Positions 6,234 through 6,267 of a stretch of DNA of 6,267 bases are shown here, one piece after another. Made by a program: the position numbers and the translations under genes. The stretch lies in assembly GCA_020025075.1 (NCBI GenBank), contig JAHHSR010000069.1, forward strand, positions 1 to 6,267, in the 5' to 3' direction. This DNA is from Pectinatus sp. (GTDB lineage Bacteria > Bacillota > Negativicutes > Selenomonadales > Selenomonadaceae). Each line of letters begins with the position of its first letter. The first letter of the stretch is position 1. Below the pieces are notes generated by a model that ran no database searches, had not been told where the DNA came from, and saw nothing but the letters and a program-made list of their open reading frames with translations.

Positions 6234-6267
6234 GTTCGCACCTCGTAAGAGGTGCGTGGATTGAAAT
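6234..6267 (+). CRISPR. First CRISPR repeat of a type I-C array (window ends here)
   Basis: One repeat-like unit shows the I-C pattern: a GC-rich palindrome CGCACCTC (6237-6244) and GAGGTGCG (6249-6256) forming an 8-bp stem with a GTAA loop, followed by TGGATTGAAAT (6257-6267). Cas5c cleavage after the stem would leave exactly this 11-nt 5' handle. The 5' edge is uncertain: canonical I-C repeats of 32-33 nt begin with GTCGC, whereas here the bases are GTTCGC, so the true start may be 6234 or 6235. Spacers and further repeats, if any, lie beyond the window. The assignment rests on motif similarity and location next to cas genes. Confidence 0.85.

Overview
The window carries the interference half of a subtype I-C (formerly Dvulg) CRISPR-Cas locus, all on the + strand: cas3 (155-2605), cas5c (2622-3302), cas8c (3317-5281) and cas7c (5274-6110). 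A short leader-like stretch (6111-6233) follows, then one CRISPR repeat (6234-6267) on which the window ends. The calls rest on family motifs: an HD nuclease plus superfamily 2 helicase in Cas3; a Tyr46/Lys116/His117 set in Cas5c; the NPNGDP and DVCLKRKIRN signatures in Cas7c; and the palindromic repeat ending in GTGGATTGAAAT. A candidate in-frame internal start in the 3' part of cas8c would yield the small subunit Cas11c.

Layout. Positions 1-63 look like the worn end of an unrelated element: an open frame without a start that ends in TGA, overlapping a hairpin resembling the right end of an IS200/IS605 (TnpB-type) element. Positions 64-154 hold the presumed cas promoter, which contains two near-identical 12-bp TTGCAYTATAAT units 16 bp apart. 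The four cas genes follow with gaps of 16 and 14 nt and an 8-bp overlap, each with its own purine-rich ribosome binding site, so they read as one operon. No clear + strand terminator separates cas7c from the repeat, although the leader has its own TATAAT box about 20 bp before the repeat.

Working together: Cas5c would cut the precursor crRNA at the 3' base of the repeat hairpin, leaving the 11-nt 5' handle TGGATTGAAAT. Cas7c would coat the spacer, Cas8c (with Cas11c) would recognise the PAM and stabilise the complex, and Cas3 would then unwind and degrade the target DNA.

What is unusual: the cas4-cas1-cas2 adaptation genes that normally lie between cas7c and the array in I-C loci are absent, and the leader begins directly after the cas7c stop codon. 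I see no previously unknown protein system here. The interest lies in the missing adaptation module, the leader symmetry, the promoter repeat, the hidden small subunit and the transposon-like remnant.

Organism: the moderately low GC, strong GGAGG-type ribosome binding sites and I-C type suggest a Bacillota (Firmicutes) bacterium, perhaps an anaerobic gut or rumen Negativicutes or Clostridia member. The finer placement is a guess.
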